Source: Sipunculus nudus (taxonomy: Eukaryota > Annelida > Sipuncula > Golfingiida > Sipunculidae). Taken from it: 64,000 bases of DNA. This document shows, one piece after another, positions 59,018 to 64,000 of the stretch. The notes under the pieces were generated by a model, which was not told where the DNA came from, ran no database searches, and saw only the letters and a list, made by a program, of their open reading frames with translations. Numbering within the stretch: the stretch's first letter is position 1; each line of letters starts with the position of its first letter. A program made the position numbers and the translations under genes. Location of the stretch: the NCBI GenBank assembly GCA_026874595.1, contig CM049306.1, forward strand, positions 53,660,019 to 53,724,018, read 5' to 3'.

Positions 59018-59230
59018 TGAACTCTATGTGACTTTAATCGCATATTCATTCAGTGAACAATCATAAGCATTGGACTAATGAGAAACCAATCAAGTGACCC
59101 TAAACATTGTAAAGTGTAAATCATCGGACTTAACCAAAATTTGCTTTTATGAATTTGGAGTATAAACAAACTCTATTTCTTCTTAATGATATATTTGTGA
59201 TTCAGTTAGATATAAAATCATTTGCATAGT

Positions 59231-59534
59231 TTTTAGCTCAGCTGACTGAAAGTCATCTCAGCTATAGCAATCATTCTTTTTCCGTCGTCCCTCTGTCTTT
59301 CTGTCCGTCTGTCCGTCGGCTCGTTAACAGGGCACAAATCATAACCGCTGAACCTAGAATCTTCTAGCTTGACGTCTAGCTTGACCCTTTATGGGAGGTC
59401 CATAAAATATCCTTGGAAACCCGAGATTAGGTCCTTGTTACAAATATCCTCCGAGCTATTTGGCTCAGATGTACCCCCGCATATTGATCATGGAGTGTTT
59501 CATCAGTTCCTGTAGACTGTTTGGGCTACCTAGA
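59231..59534 (+). mobile_element. Family B2 element, left part (B2d)
   Basis: Left end TTTTTAGCTCAGCTGACTGA, a GTCY stretch at 59283-59318, then core 'gttaacagggcacaaatc'. C4 interrupts it in the T run after 'gggctacctaga'. The core resumes at 62863. Confidence 0.75.
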
Positions 59535-62500
59535 TTTTTAGCGAACCTGTGAGCTTATGCGATAGTGTGGCGTCGGCCGTCGTCCGTACGTTAACCCATA
59601 CTATCATGAAAACGGCGAGAGTTAGCACCACGAAATTTTATGCAAAAAATTAGTCATTTAAACAATTCTATCGGATTTTGCTTATTTTTTGGCTAATTGC
59701 ATTTTCTTAGATTTTATAGGGTAAAAGCTAAAAAAGCTTTAAAAATCTTCTTCTCCGAAACTGTTCAGCCAAATTGTCCAATATTTCACAAAAATGATTC
59801 CTTGAACAATCTCTCTCAAATTTGTTCGATTGGTTTAAGTTCGGTGATTTTTGGCCGAGTTACAGGAAGTTGAACTTAGTCATCTGTCCAAAAGAGCATA
59901 CTAAAATTACAATCTCAGTTACGGCCGGAGCTATCATCGCAAAATTTTATGCCAGTGTTGGTCACATGAGTCATATATGAAATTCAGGTATTGGTGGCGC
60001 CACGTGAATTGACCTTTTTTGTACGGGGGTCATTGTCATCTGTACAGCAGCCCATAATTTCTCAGGAATAGCAGGAGCTACCATCCCCAGATTTTATGCA
60101 ATAATCTGTCACACATCAAATGTGGGATTCAGCTTATTTTTATTTTTTTTTCTTATTTTATGCCAAAGTTGGTCACACGAGTCATATCTGAAATTGAGAT
60201 ATTGGTGGCGCCACCTACATCAGCCTTTTTTGTACAGGGGTCATCAGTGCCCGTATCATACTGACGGCTACAAAAAACTTCTTCTCTGAAACCACATGGC
60301 CAAATTGTTTAAGAACGTTTTTTAAAAGCTTTTAAAAATGTAGTTTATGATTTTAGATACTCCTCATGCCAGGCAATGTTTACAATCACAGGTATACAGC
60401 TCTCTGTGGGTATATAAAGACGGCTGTACATGGATTATAAATAATTGGTATCCATACTCAACTTAATTCAAGATTTGCCATCAGTGAGATATATCTGTAT
60501 TATAATTTTGCATTCAGTATGCATCTTTAGTAATTTTTGCGAACCTGTGAGCTAATGCGCTGGTGTGGTGGCGTCTGTCGTCTGTACGTTAACCCATACC
60601 ATCTCGAAGACGACTTGAGCCAGCATCATGAAATTTAATGCAAAAAATAAGCCATCTGAAAAACTCTGCATTTTCTTAGATTTTATAGAAAAAAAAATAA
60701 AATATCCCATCTCCGACGAAACGGTCAAGCCAAATTGTTCAATATTTCACAGAAATAATCTTTTATACCATCTCTCTCAAGTTTGTTCGAATGGTTCAAA
60801 GTTTTGTGAATTTTGGCCGAGTTACAAGAAGTTGAACTTAGTCATCTGTCCAAAAAAGCATACTCAGATACGATAGACAATCTCAGATACGACCGGAGCT
60901 ATCATCGCCACGTTTTATGCCAGTGTTGGTCACCTGAGTCATATATGAAATTCATGTATTGGTGGCGCCACGTGCATTGACCTTTTTTGTACGGGGGTCA
61001 TTGTCATCTGTACATTAACCCATAATTTCTCAGGAATAGCAGGAGCTACCATCCCCGGAATTTATGCAGTAATCTGTCACATATCAAATGTTGTGGGATT
61101 CAGCTTATTTTTTTTTGCTACCTGTATTTACTTAGATTTTATAGGGAAAAAGCTGAAAACCTTTAAAAGTCTTCTTCTTGTATACGGTCCAGCCAAATTG
61201 TTCAATATTTTACAGAAATGATCCCAGAGGCAAGCCCTCTCAAGTTTGTTCAGATGGTTTGCATTTGATTAATTTTAGCAGAGTTAGTCATTTGTCATTA
61301 GTCATTTGGCCAAGTAAGCATACTGACATAGTAATTTCAGAAATGACAGAAGCTAGCATTACCAAGTATTGTGCAAATGTTGGTCACATGACTGATATTT
61401 GAAGTTGCAGATTTCGTGGTGCCACCTACATTGACCTGTTTTTTATGGGCAAAAATCTCATAATTTAAGCCTCTTTCAGCTTAAAATATTTATGATGAAA
61501 CTCAAGTTGAATCGTTCAATTTTTCAAAAGAATTATCCTAGGACATGGTTCTTTCAATCGTATCAGAATAAATTAAGTTTATTGAATGTTGGTTGAGTTG
61601 TGAAAAGCTTAAGTTGGTCTTATGGCCATAATTATGTCTATTTCAAACCGAGGACTGCAATAGTGTTCTTCTACAAAATAATTGTTTCAATTATAACTTC
61701 TGTAACATTGCACAGAAATTATTCATAGCTGGCCTTTGTTCAAGTTCAGATTTGGCAACAGATCAAGAGTTCATTCAGTGCAGCTAGATATAGGTCAAGA
61801 GTTCAATCAGTGCAGCCAAGCACAAGGCATGTGATGACCTCATGGGTGACATGTGAACACCTTATGGGCACCATATGGTCACCTCATAGGTTGCATGTGA
61901 TCACCTCATGAGTATCATGTGATCACCTCATGTGTCATGCCCCTCAGGGCTGCATGTGGAGCCAATCTGTTAGCTTTTGCAATGGTGTGGCTACTATTTC
62001 AGATTTGGCAACAGGCAAAAGGCCAGTCTTGAACTATCATGGCAGACTGCCAACTGTATTAGATTAGGCAACAGGTCAAGAGTTCACTCAGTGCAGCCAG
62101 GTATAGGTCAGGAGTTCACTCAGTGCAGTGGCTGCATTCTATTTATAGCGTTGGCAGACTGCCCACTGCATCAGATTATGCAACAGGTCAAGAGTTCACT
62201 CAGTGCAGCCAGGTACAGGTCAAAAGTTCACTCAGTCTAGCCAGGTGCAGGTCTTGAGTTCACTGAGTGCTAGCAATTTGTCACAGTTCACTCGGGGCAA
62301 CTGCCTTTCTCACCTTAGCCTGGTCAGCCCCATGCATCTGACTCAAGGTGAGTTTGATGTATTGGCCTGATATTTTGACCTATCTATGTGTCTTTGATGG
62401 CATCTCGTTCAAAAGACAGTTGTCGCCACCTAGAATGACTTTTGCACAGTGTATGTACCTGCTTATTTCTACAGAGGAATTTGATATATCAGCCTGAAAT

Positions 62501-62862
62501 TAGGCATATTTTATACATGTCGAATAGCTTTGTCGTATACAAGACTGGTGGTGCCACCTACAATAATTTTTTAACAGTGTGTGTCCCTGCTTATTTCTCA
62601 GGAGGGGTTTGATATATTAGTCTGAAATTAGGCATATGTATATATCTCTGAAAGCTTCGTTGTATACAATACTGGTGGTGCCAGCTACAATCATTTTTTG
62701 TGTTCCAGAATTTCAGCATTGATGTTTGTGTAATTGTTTCATATTTAAAATGTTTAGTATTTGCATTGTTCATATACATGAAAAGTAATGTTTCTGCATT
62801 GAAGCATTATACCTGGTGTATTTCCCAATGCACAGGTTCGGATTAGGCCTGTAGGCCTTGTT
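59535..62862 (+). mobile_element. Family C element nested in B2d (C4)
   Basis: Left end TTTTTAGCGAACCTGTGAGC; right end CACAGGTTCGGATTAGG, hairpin AGGCC-TGTA-GGCCT, tail TTGTT. The core has a perfect GGTGGCGCCACC at 60204-60215 and near copies at 59994 and 60961. An internal second left end sits at about 60535 and the C minisatellite at 61740-62290. Confidence 0.8.
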
Positions 62863-63446
62863 ATTTAATTTTTACGCATTTTTTTCTGTTTTTGAGACCT
62901 TCAAAGATGCAGTTGTCCGTTAACGAAAAAAATCTCATTAGAAACCTGAAGTTAAGTCTCTGTTACCTATATTCTCCGAGCTATGGGGCTGAGAAGTACA
63001 CCCCCCCCCCCAGAATAACTAAACAAAAGCTACAGTTTCTGATTAACTAATGCATTGTTCACCATGATTGTTTGCATGCACGTTCATAATGGAGTGGTTC
63101 ATTAGTTCCTGCAGACTGGTGGCGCCTCCTGGATTTTTTTTTTTCAAATATTTATGCATTTTCTTAAAATTTTTATTGTTGAGACCTTCAAAGAAGCGAT
63201 CGTCCGTTAACAGGACACAATACGTAAACCATTGCACCTAGAATCTTCTAACTTGACATCCAGGGAGGTCCATGAGACATCTCCTTGGAAACCTGAAATT
63301 AAGTCTCTGTTGCCCATACCCGAACTATGCTTCAGCTGAATTTTGATACAAACTACGATATTAAGCATTCATATGATAAAATTCCTTTTTTTCAATGTCT
63401 TCCTAATCAGCGGAGCGTCATGACCCCCTCAAGGGGTCACTTATTG
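62863..63446 (+). mobile_element. Family B2 element, right part (B2d)
   Basis: Two core units ('gaccttcaaaga', 'gttaacaggacac', 'cttgacatccagggaggtcc'), then subterminal CAGCGGAGCGTCATGA, hairpin GACCCC-ctcaa-GGGGTC (63422-63438) and ACTTATTGT. The hairpin stem differs in sequence from that of B1 but is perfectly paired. Confidence 0.75.
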
Positions 63447-64000
63447 TATACTATTGTTGAATCAATAAAGGTACTAGTAGGTGACTTTTGACTTCAAATC
63501 ATGATGCCAAGGTCCCCTTTGGCTTGAAGGTACCTTAAGGCCATAGGAATAAATTTATCCAAAGACACAAGTTAGATCTCCCTTAGTATGTATACTTACT
63601 AAATCTGAGTTTAGGCAGTAGAACTTTGCCATGGTATTACAAGCACAGACATACAGTTTGTTCTTTATTTAAGAATCACCCGAGTAAAATACCCACATTC
63701 TTAGTCTTGCATCAATATATCCACATACGGTTCAACAATCCCACACACGTCGCTCTGTTACCAGTGAAAATACATTAGGCCTGGGTTGTGTTTTTCCGCA
63801 TGTACTGTCAGTTCATGTAATACATTATCTTGGTAATACGGCATAAAGTGACCTTTCCAAACAGCACAGTATGCGTGGGTATTACCTGGCCAAAACCATA
63901 GGACCAGTACACACAGGAATGGACAGACATTCCTGAACTCAGTAAAGTTGCAAATTGTGATTCCATCCGTTAATGTAACATTTTGATTCCACTGAATACA
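63447..64000. other. Unassigned sequence at the window edge
   Basis: No gene or repeat recognised. Confidence 0.4.

Overview
The window is animal (metazoan) nuclear DNA: AT-rich, with spliced genes, no operons and a very high load of short nested repeats. The mix of repeats resembles marine bivalve molluscs. It includes non-autonomous rolling-circle-like elements with tandem cores (like the 'pearl' elements of bivalves and DINE-1/HINE elements of flies), (GTCY)n microsatellites and tRNA-derived SINEs. The bivalve assignment is an inference from repeat style, not from a diagnostic gene.

One host gene is well supported. Four exons on the + strand (31581-31734, 32367-32488, 39601-39837, 53592-53782) splice in frame into the C-terminal ~233 residues of an RCC1-repeat protein that best matches RCCD1 (RCC1 domain-containing protein 1). 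The first exons were not found and may lie upstream of the window. Its two large introns (about 7.1 and 13.8 kb) are filled with nested repeats. A second, weaker candidate is a three-exon, 50-residue mini-gene at 11036-13259. It sits inside a 4.26-kb insertion flanked by inverted low-complexity arrays.

Repeats occupy most of the window. I define families from shared ends: A (GTATCCGCC...CTAG; 280-bp tandem core; seven copies at about 0.6, 4.5, 6.5, 25.5, 34.2, 48.2 and 54.2 kb), B1/B2 (TAGCTCAGCTGAC...CTTGTT), C (TAGCGAACCTGTG...CTTGTT; four copies at 27.4, 33.6, 44.1 and 59.5 kb), D (38.6 kb), E (15.6 and 51.3 kb) and H (33.1 kb). A to E share one plan: a short subterminal inverted repeat, a tandem core, a short 3' hairpin, and a tail ending CTAGTT or CTTGTT in T-rich target DNA with no clear target duplication. 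That is the architecture of non-autonomous Helitron/Helentron elements. Because the elements insert into one another, the window contains its own empty sites, which fix several boundaries almost to the base. No Rep/helicase gene is present.

Other mobile DNA: a solo LTR-like repeat (three copies), a decayed Ty3/gypsy pol fragment on the minus strand (about 20.0-20.95 kb), a 1.67-kb hAT-like element with an imperfect 8-bp duplication, a 1.26-kb TA-flanked Tc1/mariner/pogo-like element, a 134-bp foldback hairpin and two tRNA-derived SINE heads.

The most unusual signal is a perfect 12-bp palindrome, GGTGGCGCCACC. It recurs about every 130-150 bp in the tandem cores of A and also appears in C, E, degenerate B2 and an orphan A-like block, although the surrounding sequence differs strongly. 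Its commonest decayed forms change only the central CpG.
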